Positions 35,601-46,103 of a DNA stretch of 64,000 bases are shown one piece after another (positions within the stretch are counted from its first letter, which is position 1; each line of letters begins with the position of its first letter). Position numbers and translations under genes: made by a program. The stretch spans positions 288,346 through 352,345 of the forward strand of contig JBBHKE010001244.1 of the NCBI GenBank assembly GCA_037447655.1, given 5' to 3'. Below the pieces are notes generated by a model. It had not been told where the DNA came from and searched no databases. It worked only from the letters and a program-made list of their open reading frames with translations. The stretch is from Zygnema cylindricum. Its lineage: Eukaryota > Streptophyta > Zygnematophyceae > Zygnematales > Zygnemataceae.

Positions 35601-38600
35601 TTCCCGAACAGTTCACATTCCTGGAACTGCAGTTGTAGTTGTTTGGTAATGGCGTTCATTTTTGGCTCCGAGGGCACGTATTTACTACTTGATTGTGGTC
35701 TCAGAAGACTGTTGTTATTTGACTGGTGCTTATTCAAGATACTCTCCATCGACTTAAAAATTGGATGGGAGTGTTGGGGAAAGTAGACCTAATAGAGTCT
35801 AACATTATAATTTTTTTGTTGGTTTTGTTCTCAGATTCGTGGCTTGGCATGGCCAGCAGTGCTGATTACATCTGTGGCTCAAAGCGCAAGGTGAGGGGAC
35901 ACATGAGTGGTGGTGTCAAAAATGCATTTGGGGTTCATTTAATGATTGGAGATGCCTGCATCGCTACAATGATCTTTGCATCTCTGGAATATACTCTCCA
36001 TTCAGTAGGGCAAAACTGCGTCATTTAACATGGAGTCGTGTGTTTGAATTGTATAACTTTGCCGAAGAGTTTTGCTAGGACTACTGAAGTTACAGAATAA
36101 TCGAGCACATATTAAAATGGGCTGTAAGAGTATAGAATCATATGTGATACTCAGTTTTTTTTTTTTAAATGTCCGCCGATGTTTATTACAGTAGTTTTAA
36201 TACTACGACTTTACGTAACTAAGAGATCTACTGGTCCAATTACTGGATGACTTGGAGATTAACATTGTCTGTGTGCGAATTTTTTGAGCTTGTACATGTT
36301 AGGAGAGTAAAAAGTAAAAGGGTGCACAGATTTCTGACTGTTCGACTTGTTTGGGGGGTATTTGCAGCCTGGGTATGCAAGATGCATGGGGCCCACTTTA
36401 TGTGTTGGTTACTGCAAGTCTTATTAACTTATTTGGTGATATTATTCTCTGTTCCTACATGGGAATGGGTATTGCTGGAGCAGCATGGGCCACCATGGCG
36501 TCACAGGTCTGTGGCTTTAAATACTTGACATTTTTTTTTTTTTTAATTTCAACTTCTTAACTTTTTTAAACCTTTTTGACAAAAGGTCTTATTTGACGAA
36601 ATCTCACATATTCACGTTTGTTGAAATTTCATTCCATTTTTGTGATTGGATAGGCTCAATAGTGCTGTTAGTGTTGAATTAATGGCAGGCCTCTACTGAA
36701 CTGCCATTATCTTTGCCCAATTACAGGTAATCCGAATTTGCGACTGACAACTTTGTGAGATATTCTGATTGTAAATGTTTGCATTTTTGTTTGCAGTACG
36801 TGGGTTGTGTTTTAATGCTTTTGGGTATTCGCCGGGCTCGCGCTATTAAGCTTTCAATATCCATTCCCTCTCCTAAGGACCTGAAACTATTTATGCAGTT
36901 GGCAGCACCAATTCTTCTAACAATGCTTTCTAAGGTCAGTTTTGTGGCTGCTCTTAAGAATACATGCACAAAGAGATTATAACATTTAATATGGTTTTGA
37001 ATTGTCTTTCCTCCTTCCTTTTCATATGGATATCTAAGTAATGCAAGAGAAGCCGAAGTTAATGACATCAAAACATTTGGCGTTTTTGAATTGTTTTATC
37101 CTCTTTCCCTTGTTGTATGGATTTCTAAGCATATGGGTAATTAAATCTTCTTGCAGACTACCTTCTATACGGTTTTGACAAAAGTTGCAACATCACTGGG
37201 GACTGTTCCATGTGGAGCTCATCAGGTGATAAGTCAAAACCTTTAATGAAGAGTTGGAAATATATGAAGGTTATTGTGGTATGGGCACTATTTTAGCCCT
37301 CTTCCTCTTCCTCTCTCTCTCCCTCTAGATTTTGTACTATGTCAGGTTTGGTGTTGTAGTGGTCTTGGATGTCTTGGAATCTTGGATGTTTCCATCCAAT
37401 TAAGGATTCTACAAGTCTTTTGAATTTAAATGTGCTTTCATTTTTATTTTTTATTTTTCGTTTTAATGTAGTTTTATTGATCTCTTTGTCTTTGTGTCGT
37501 CTGGCTCCGGTGAATGTCTTTGAAGACTAATACTCCAGATGTTGACCTAGTTGTTGCGCATTAGCTGCTATCTCTAATTATTAACTATTGGTTCAGCAAC
37601 TGTCAAATATGTTTGTTTGCCCTTCATTTTGATTGGGACTTTTGATTTTTTTGCAGGTCATGATTGGCCTATTTGCAGTTTGTGCTGTTTGTGGGGAACC
37701 TCTCAGCCAGACGGCACAGTCATATTTGCCAGGTCTCAAGACCGGAAAAGGCAGAAATCTCAAACAGGTATGCGCAGTTTTTTGTTTGATTTATTTTTAT
37801 TTTTATTTTTGTAGGTAGTGGTCTCAAAACACATTCTCTCAGTCAATTTCTGGTTTTCGGAATTGAATGCTTGTCCTGAACTACCAGACATTCTAATATT
37901 TTATTCAGATAATGGAGGGTAGCGGTATGCATGTCCCGCTCAGAGATCTTTAATTAGTCCTTGTGTCGACCACTGTCAAAAACAGTTTTCACAATTTTCT
38001 ATCATTTTGAGCGCTTGATTGGACTGGAGTTTTGTAACTAGTTCTTTTGTCAAAAAACTGTTGAAGAAGGTTTTTGCAGTGTATGACATTTTGAGCTTTT
38101 GATTTGACTGGGGTTTACAGGCACGACTTCTTCTCAAATCACTTCTCATTTTTGGAGTTATTCTGGGATTGATTGTTGGAGGAATCGCTGCTGTTGTTCC
38201 GTGGGCTGCACCCAACCTTTTCACCCAGGACGCTGCTGTAATTTCTGAGGTAAACATATCTTCCATTATATATACCTTTTATCAAATATATCTTTGACTG
38301 CTGATTTATCATATTCCGTGATTTTTTGCAGACATCACTATTATACGATGTGTATGCATTCTATGTGATCACTAAATGTCCCTAACATGACAGTCATATG
38401 GCATTTCAAATCTTTTGCCATTTGAAATGTTATGGCCTTTGAGAATTTTGTGGGACAAATGTGACTTCAGTGTTTCTGCAAGGAGTTGTCTAATACTGGA
38501 TATTTAAGCCCTGGAGTTACTTGCTATCCAGGGTTGTATGTGATAGTGGGAGCACATGTGGTTAAAGATTGTATACAGTAGAGTTATATGTTTTTTGAGA

Positions 38601-40504
38601 GGTAAGAAATGTAAGGTTGTTTGTTGCTTCTCGCTCTGGTGTATGTTATGTCAATGTTTGCAAAATAATGACGTTTGGTATTTTTCTGCATTGTGAGTGA
38701 GCCTCTGTATGGACACTGTTACTAGGAAGTAACACTTCAACTTGCCTGTTTCCTTGTTTTGTTCGTTTTTACTCCACTAATGCCTCTTAATTTGGTTTTG
38801 TTGAATGTATTTCGTACAGATGCGCAAAATCGCTGCTCCCCTCCACTTAAGTTTGCTGCTTACTCCCATTGTACTCTCGCTCGAGGGAACATTACTGGTT
38901 AGTATATATCCACCACGGAAATGATTTATTTCCACCTATGAAATTACTCAATATGCACCTCTGGAAATAGTATAAATCCACCTTTGAAAGTAATCTTTAT
39001 CCTCTTCTGAAATTAGTCTATTCCCACCTCTGAAAGTATTTCATGTCGACTCTGAAATTAGTCTTAATCACTGGAAAGCTCTACACCAATAGGACTATTC
39101 GATTATGGGAAATAGACCTTAGTGGGTTTTTTAAGTCAATCAAACAGAATTTGTTTACACGCTGTCTTTGTTCTCATTCCTTGAACGTATTTTGGAAAAA
39201 TTCTGTCTCTGTCTGTTTCTAATGACAAAAATATGTCATATTTTTGACTAGGAGTATAGGGTGTGGAAAGAGAGATAACACGATTAGATTTAGGAGTACT
39301 GGCTGTAAAAAGGAAAAAGATAATGACAGATCTAGAAGGATTGGTTGTGGAAAGAGAAGTAAAACTTGGCAGATTCATATCTGGTAGAATGCTGATACAA
39401 TGATTCATCATTTGTGGACATTTGCAGGCTGGACGTGACTTCGCTTTTCTCGCAACAAGTATGGTGGGAAGTCTCGCGGGCTGTGTTGTCTTTGTCCTGG
39501 TGGGTGTCTATGCCTAACTTATCTACTATTACTATTCTATTATATTATTGTAATACTTTTATATATTGTTGCTTTACGATAGTTATGGTGGATGTTATTG
39601 TCTATCTTTTAGGTTAATACTTATGCCTTCAGAGAAATAAGAGAAACATATAAAGTTGATAGTAAGATGGTGGGAAGTCTTGCAGGCTATGTTGTCTTTG
39701 TCCTGTTAGTCTTTTAGGGTTTTTGGGTTTTTTTCTTTTTTGGTTTTTTAGGCGAATCCTTAGAAACCCCAAGGAACTTAAAAAGTGAATGCTTGTGTCT
39801 CTTTGTATTTCTTACGCTTTTGCACGTCTCCACATTCTAGAAACAGAGAAATAGGGGAAAACTTTGTAAAGTTTGAGAGTAAAATGAAAGGCTACTGACC
39901 TAATTTTTTAGTTGTAGCTCGATGAGTTAAAACATAGTGTGGCAAGTATTGGCAATACTTTTTTTCTGGTGAAAAATATCTGACACGGCATGTTTTTTCC
40001 ATTGCAGGTTGGACAAATGTTAGGAATGGGACTAGTTGCAAATTGGTGGACGCTGGTTTGCTTCCAATTTGTAAGTTGGTATTTTGAATGGCATTGTAAA
40101 AACGAAGAACTAAAAACTAGGTTTTTTGTATTTTTAATGATTTCTGTTGCAGTGATTATGTGATATGTTTTGTGCAACATCTTGTGGTGTTGTTCTTAGA
40201 TTGCTGTGCTATTTTCTGTGTTCATTTTTTTACTATGTTAATACTTCAGCTAGGGATATAGTAGGTTTGTTTGCAGAAAAATAGATTTGTAGAATTTTTT
40301 TTTATATGTGATATGTGGAGAAGTGGCAAAAAACAGAGAGAAAATATGTGAAAGAATTGACAAAGATGTTTGTATATGCAATCCTTTTTTTTAATGCAGG
40401 TAAGGATGGTTCAAGCCGGTTTGCGTTTGTCTTCTTCAAAGAGTATTCTTAACGACGACGACTATGTCGAAGAACCGCAAAAGGAACCATTGTTGGTGAC
40501 ATAA
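32621..40504 (+). CDS. Plastid-type MATE transporter (EDS5/DTX-like) with a long N-terminal extension
   Basis: Multidrug-and-toxin-extrusion carrier; the nearest plant relatives are the plastid-envelope EDS5/DTX46-type proteins. Exons: 32621-33815, 34650-34744, 34896-35004, 35258-35310, 35835-35890, 36368-36506, 36797-36934, 37157-37225, 37657-37767, 38121-38249, 38820-38897, 39428-39499, 40008-40070, 40400-40504. All splice sites are GT-AG and phases close, giving 803 aa. The MATE core runs from about residue 353 to 785: [55 protein letters not shown]. Residues 1-75 are Ser/Arg/Asn-rich, like a transit peptide. Residues about 75-350 are hydrophilic and acidic, with a tandem motif (TVEPVRE..TVKxDL) near 322-352. 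Typical relatives have 500-560 residues, so the extension is the odd feature. The substrate cannot be inferred. Confidence 0.95.
39668..39705 (+). repeat. Partial duplicate of MATE exon 12 inside the following intron
   Basis: ATGGTGGGAAGTCT...TGTTGTCTTTGTCCTG here repeats exon 12 (39462-39499) with only about three differences. The copy lacks the donor GT that follows the exon (GTTAGT sits in a slightly different place) and lacks an acceptor at its left, so it is not an obvious alternative exon. Confidence 0.8.
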
Positions 40505-40891
40505 ATAATTATATAAGACACCTTTTTTCTTTCAACATAGTTTATTTCTCGCAAAAAAGCGATTTATTAATGTCACTGCGCCCTGTGACTTAGAAAAGAC
40601 AGGTCAAACGCTTGTACAGCTGATTATTGAAAACTTTTGTGCTTAAAAATGGAAAGCTGTTATTATAAATTTTAACGGGTATTGAGAAAAGGTTGTATTC
40701 AGGAAACCGAAAGAGGTTTCTTCTCCCTATGCTCCCATTGTCACAGTTTTGGAGAGGGGAGGAGGATTGTATAGTTACAACGTAAATCAGTGCCATTCAT
40801 TTAATTTGAGTAGAATATTACTGTATTCTGATGATTAAGTTTTGATAACAAATTTCAGATTACGAATATTTGTAGTGGGACATTCCTTGGG

Positions 40892-40897
40892 AATAAA
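40892..40897 (+). terminator. Candidate polyadenylation signal of the MATE gene
   Basis: AATAAA lies 388 bp after the stop codon, followed by T/G-rich sequence. Confidence 0.4.
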
Positions 40898-41056
40898 GCA
40901 ATTGTTGATAGAATGTGTGTCTTTCGACACGGATTCTTGAATTTTCCTTTTTAAGGTTTACTTTTCATGTATCATGCTAATCTCTTTTCTGCGATTCGAT
41001 GATTGTGTAATGCGTAGGCTAAGTTGGAAATTCATGCGATTTTGGTGTATTTTTAC

Positions 41057-41243
41057 GCGACAGCACCTACTCCCCGTAACCATGTACCTCCGGATCTACT
41101 CCCTTTCGTCTTTTCCTCCTTCACTACGCGACAGCATCTACTCCCCGTAACCATGTACCTCCGGATCTACTCCCTTTCGTCTTTTCCTCCTTCACTACGC
41201 GACAGCACCTACTCCTCGTAACCATGTACCTCCGGATCTGGCC
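41057..41243. repeat. 71-bp tandem repeat, 2.6 copies
   Basis: Units start at 41057, 41128 and 41199 (GCGACAGCAYCTACTCC...). The array lies just upstream of the LINE copy and may be part of its 5' region. Confidence 0.92.
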
Positions 41244-41615
41244 TGCAGCCGCTGCCAACCGCACGCACATTGGCAAACCACAGGCGTGACCCAGTTCATT
41301 ACTAGCTCCCTCCCCCATGAATCGCTCGACTCCATCCCCATGAGCTGAGTTCCAAAATCCTTACGCCAAACGGCCACGAACACATACACAAACATTGGAA
41401 GAAAAATCTTATCCCTCTCCTCCCCCACCCTCCTCCCCTCCTCCTTTATACCCCTTAACCCAAAACAAATACTGGGCCTCTCCTTTTCCCCTTTCTCTTC
41501 CGCATCAAACCATATTTATATTCACCACCTTCCTATCCATCCCACATGGTTCCTCTTCCTCTCCCACGTTTTCTCTTCCTCTCACCCTCCTAATTCCCAT
41601 GGCTTCTTTGACTTA

Positions 41616-44590
41616 TTGACCATGTCCACAAGCCCTTCTTATTCCCTTGTCCCTCCCCCACCTCCACCCAAACCTTGTAAACTTTCTACGCGTTTGGAAT
41701 GTACTGGGTGTCACAACCTTTTTGCCGCTGGGGCCGGTATTTCGCTTCATACACGGAGTTGTCGACATTGTATAACCCTGGGTGGTCCTTTGTTTATCAC
41801 CTCTCCTCAATCGTCGTCGCCCACACTCCTGTCCGGCCCCACAGATGAGGATTGGAATTTCGTCCATGAGTTAGATGTTTTGGGGGCTTACGATTTAGGA
41901 GCCCCCCGCCCGCGATTGTACACCCGTATTCCTATGGCCGTTAGGACAATAGTACAAGATGCCCTCCACCTCCCCTTGTCCCACATATCTTCAAACCCGG
42001 CGGACATTGCTCCTTAGCACCTTCTTCACCTTCCCTATCCCCAAGTGGCTTTTGCTATGTTAACAAGGTGTTTTCCCCACCGCCCTTCTCACCTTACTCG
42101 TACTTCCCCTCCCACCTCGATGTTTGTCTCCTCTCTCTCGGCTTTTGACGATCGCCTCATGGACGTCCTCCACACTCTGTTAGGTCGTGGGGCTTTCGAT
42201 CGCGAGTCTGGGTCCTCAGCCCGCATTCAGACATCCCTCCCTGTCTCTACTGGGGGGTTGGGTCTATTATCGACTGCTCGTGTTGCTCCAGCTGCATATT
42301 TGGGAAGTTGGTGCCTTATTGCCTCTACTCTTGTGTCCCGATTCTTGGTTGGGGACACCCCCGTTCTAGCTACCGTTGTCCCCCGTGTTTCAGACAGTGT
42401 GTTCGCCTTCCAGCGGTCTTTATTTGACGCGTCAAGTTCTCTTCCTCCCCATGCCCTAGTGGATGTGCCGATTTTCTCCACCCTTGATACAAAATCCGTT
42501 GAGCGTGTCCAGGAATCAATTTCAAATCGGGTTGTCGCCGCCATTAAATCCGAGCTTCTCAAGGCGCTTCCCTCTGATTCTTCGCGTGCCCGTCTTCTCT
42601 CTTGTGGTGGACCTGATTTTGGGTCTTGGCTTTTCGCTACACCTATTTTTTTTACTCTCCGATTCTCTTCTGCACAGTTCACCACCTCCCTCCGGTTTTT
42701 CGCCTTGGCCTCCCCCATCCTCCTTTACTTGGCTCTCCTGTTTGTGCATGTGGTCGTGTCTTGGGGCCCGATGGTGTCCATTTGCTAGTGTTGTGTATCG
42801 GTAAAAAATTTATCGCGATAACACCGATACCGATAGTTATCGGTTATCGAACGGTCAGAGGTCCAAATATATTGCTCTGAGACCAACAAATTCCATATCG
42901 GCGATAACTTAAAAAAATATAGTATGCATACAATAGTACTTTATAACATACTGTATTATATTATTTACTTTATATAGCGTGGCATGCCACGTATAAGAAT
43001 CTGTTCCGTCTCTGTTTAACTGCGCTTTCTTACGGACAGCGCAGCACATAAGCGTTGGCCGGTTAACTGAACAGGAATTTTACGGTAACTTACGGAATTG
43101 TATCGACAAACTGGTGAACATGGAACGGTAAAAGTACAACGGACGCAAAATAACATTCTGCGCGCCCCAGGAATCGAACGGACAACTTGGAATGAGAAAA
43201 TACGAGCGGACGGCCAGCGTGAGCGCCGGCATCCCAGAATGGCTCTTTTGGCATCTTATGCCAAAATGCCAACAGATTGACACGTGACAGGTCCCCAGTG
43301 GATCCCAAGGAAGAAAGGGACAAAGCCATGGCGTCGGATGTGAAAGGTACATCGTTCTTACTGGATCCGTACCAAAACCGTACAGATCTCATGGCGGCTA
43401 CTGTAATTTCTGTGTACTTTCTGTGCGATCTGATTGGTAGGCACCTCAGTAGATAGGGGTTGTTAGAAGGGCGCGTCCGGGGTATGACACGTACAGTTGA
43501 GTGTACTGGCCGTACATTTATCTGTACGGCCCGTACAGATATCGCCAATAGTTATCGATATCGGTGTTATCGCCAATAAAACCGATAAATATCGGGTATT
43601 TATCGGCGATAACACCGATAGCGATATATCGTACCAATATATCGATTATCGGGTACCCGAAAAAAGGTCCATATCGGTTATCGGCAAATCCTTACCGATA
43701 CACAACACTACCATTTGCTTCGTTGCTCCCATGGGGGAGATTTGATCCAAGCGCACGACACTATCCGCGACGCCGTTGCGACTATCGCTTCAGAGGGGGG
43801 CTTTTCTGTGCGTCGGGAGGTTTCTAATATTATTCCCTCGCATCGGATCGATATTGTTTTACTCGATGTTTCCCGTCGTATCTTCGGCGATATTGTCTTG
43901 GCAAACCTTACTTCAGCGACGGTTGTTGGTCAGGCGGCTTGACATGGTGGGGTGGCGGCTCGTGATGCCGCTTGGGCGAAGGAGCGTGATTATGCCCACC
44001 GGGACCCTATGAATGACTTTATTCCGATGGCGGTCGAGATCTTTGGTCGTGGGTGTTGCAATGGACGAGTTTCTCCGTACTTGCGCTCGACGTGCTTTCG
44101 AGCGCCAAGGACCTGGGAGCCCTCCTCCTTCGGTTCTTACCTCTTTTTATCGTCAACGCTTATCTGTGGCTTTACTGCGAGTGTAGGCTTCTATTCTCCT
44201 CTGATCGGCTGTTGTGGTTTTGGATCGTCGCTGTGTTCCGGAACTCCCTCAACGTGCTCCCCCGGGTTGGGGGGAATAACGGGGTTGCTTTTCGTAGATT
44301 ATTCAATTGAGTTGGGATTGGGGTTGTATATTTGGGTTTTGTGAGTTGCCGTGCGTTTCATTTTGGGTTTGGGTGCTTTAATTTTCCTTGTTGTTGTTTT
44401 CTTTTTGTTTTTGTGTTCCTGTTTTTGTTTATTACCCCGCTGGTAGTTTTTCGGTTTTGGCCATGCCACCCCTTTTGTACCCCGGACTCAGATAGTTTAC
44501 CATAGTGCTTTTTAATTTATCCGGCCCAGTTTTTTTAATAAATGGCTATTGGTGAGAATATTACCACTGTTCTGGCGTCAAATTAATAAA
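41616..44590 (+). pseudogene. LINE copy, internally deleted and interrupted by a hAT-like element
   Basis: 41616-42017 encodes an N-terminal Cys/His finger (LECTGCHNLF...HTRSC) and a VRTIVQDALHLPLSHI segment. After an in-frame stop at 42015 the same frame continues directly into the reverse-transcriptase thumb region (MLTRCFPHRPSHLTRTSPP, FDDRLMDVLHTLLG, GGLGLLSTARVAPAAYLGSW), so the RT fingers and palm are missing. A frameshift near 42695 is followed by GLPHPPLLGSPVCACG and PDGVH. The frame is then broken by the insertion 42786-43710 and resumes with RCSHGGDLIQAHDTIRDAVA, RIDIVLLD and FGDIVLANLT (43719-43942). The C-terminal CxC...H...C knuckle plus R-x-D...D resembles R2/CRE-type LINEs with a restriction-like endonuclease. 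It is a dead copy. Confidence 0.78.
42786..43710. mobile_element. Non-autonomous hAT-like element, TAGTGTTGTGTATCGG family, inside the LINE
   Basis: 925 bp with ends TAGTGTTGTGTATCGGTAA and TTACCGATACACAACACTA, flanked by perfect 8-bp repeats CCATTTGC (42778-42785, 43711-43718). Flanking LINE frames become continuous if one repeat and the element are ignored. It is highly similar to 25309-26118. There is no transposase. Confidence 0.93.
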
Positions 44591-44950
44591 ATATGGGACT
44601 TTGTTAAGTAAGCGTGATACGAAACCATCCGAGTACATTGGAGACCAAAAAAGTGGATCGTAGAGACAAAACAGAAAACTAAACGAGGAGGAAAGCAGGG
44701 GAAACGAAAAACAGTGCGAACTAAAATAACACTCAGACAAATAAGCTTAATTAAAAAAATTGCAAGAGTAGGACAGATGAGTACAAAGGACGAATGTAGA
44801 AGCAAACTGAAGGTGAAAATGTCACATAAAATTGAAGAACAAAAGAACAAGAAACACTGCGAAGACCAAACGAGGAGCAAAGGAGAAAAAGTAGAAATGC
44901 AAATAGATGCGATGCAAAAAACCCAAAAAAATAAAAATTAAGTAATTTTA
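44590..44950 (-). mobile_element. LINE 3'-tail fragment
   Basis: GTGATACGAAACCATCCGAG and its flanks are related to the tails at 16690, 20253 and 54990, in minus orientation. There is no coding sequence. Boundaries are approximate. Confidence 0.5.
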
Positions 44951-46103
44951 CTATGACCGGAGGTCAAGAACATGACCAGATACATCACCACCATATTAAA
45001 TTGAAGAATAGATGGGAGACTGTACTTGCTGAAAGTCAAACGCTGTTGATAAAAAGTCATGGCACAAAATGTAAAAGAGACCACCATGATTTTAAATAGA
45101 AAACATAACCTTTACTACTTTATAATACGATCACCAAAGGGAGAAATCACAAACTCTATACTAAAGCAAGACGTTCAGGGAAATGACACTTTAATATTTA
45201 TCATAACTATCGCAATAGAATAACGGGCCCTAGAAACAAAACATGTTGCGCATCCCCCAAAAGTAAGAAGGGTTTTTCAGGGTTTTAGGATTTTGATGTT
45301 TTTTAGGGTTCTTCAGGGTTTTTGTCTCCACGTGAAAAGAATAGCACGGCAATAATAATGGGGCACCATAATCAAAAAAGACAGTGATAGAATCCATCTC
45401 TGCATAGTGGTGAAAAGCAATATAATCCAAAAAACACTTTTATTTTCTTCTTATTCTCCTTTCTTCTTCCTCTTCTTCTATTGGAAAGCCAGCCCTAGGA
45501 AAACGGGTTTTGTATCTTTCACACAAACACTTACTATTACAACATTAACCACGAAGCGAGGGCGAAAGACTTATAAAAATAACGCATTCAAGCCCGAAAA
45601 CCCAACCCAATCCAGTCAATTACAACATTCCTCCACCTTGAGAAGCAACCGACAATTTCAAACAAACAGTTAGCAATTTCAAAAAAATAAACAATTTCAA
45701 AACGACAAACTCACATAAGACACTAACAAATATTAATCATGCATGAATAGATCATTGTTAGATTCAAACCAATAAAGACAAAGAGGTACCTTAAAATTAT
45801 TTATTTCTCATAAGACCCAAACAAATGAAGAATTGCTTGCAGTAGTAAAGTCACCACTTCTTTACATGCCTGCAGAACTTTTTTTCCTTCTTTCTTCCCA
45901 TCTCCCTCGCTTGTCATAGGTAATCGGATTTTCGCATAAAACTCGAAACTTTTTCGACTACTCCATGAAAAGAAGGATGCTTTCACTCACCAATATACCC
46001 ACCACTATCAACCCCATTTTATCCTCTATTGTACTTATTACACATAAACCTAATCCTCTCATTATTTTAGACAGTATCTTATTCTCGACTAGTGGACTAA
46101 AAT
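44951..46103. other. Intergenic sequence downstream of PEPCK, no gene supported
   Basis: AT-rich. It contains degenerate AGGGTTTT runs near 45270-45325 and short unconvincing frames only. The 3' UTR of the minus-strand PEPCK gene should lie in its right-hand part. Confidence 0.5.

Noticed and set aside
43090-43548. 152-residue open frame on the minus strand
   Set aside because: It lies wholly inside the non-autonomous hAT-like element, has no family features and is not preserved in the sister copy at 25309-26118.
45270-45330. Interstitial telomeric repeat
   Set aside because: AGGGTTTT-like words occur but are irregularly spaced and not tandem TTTAGGG units.
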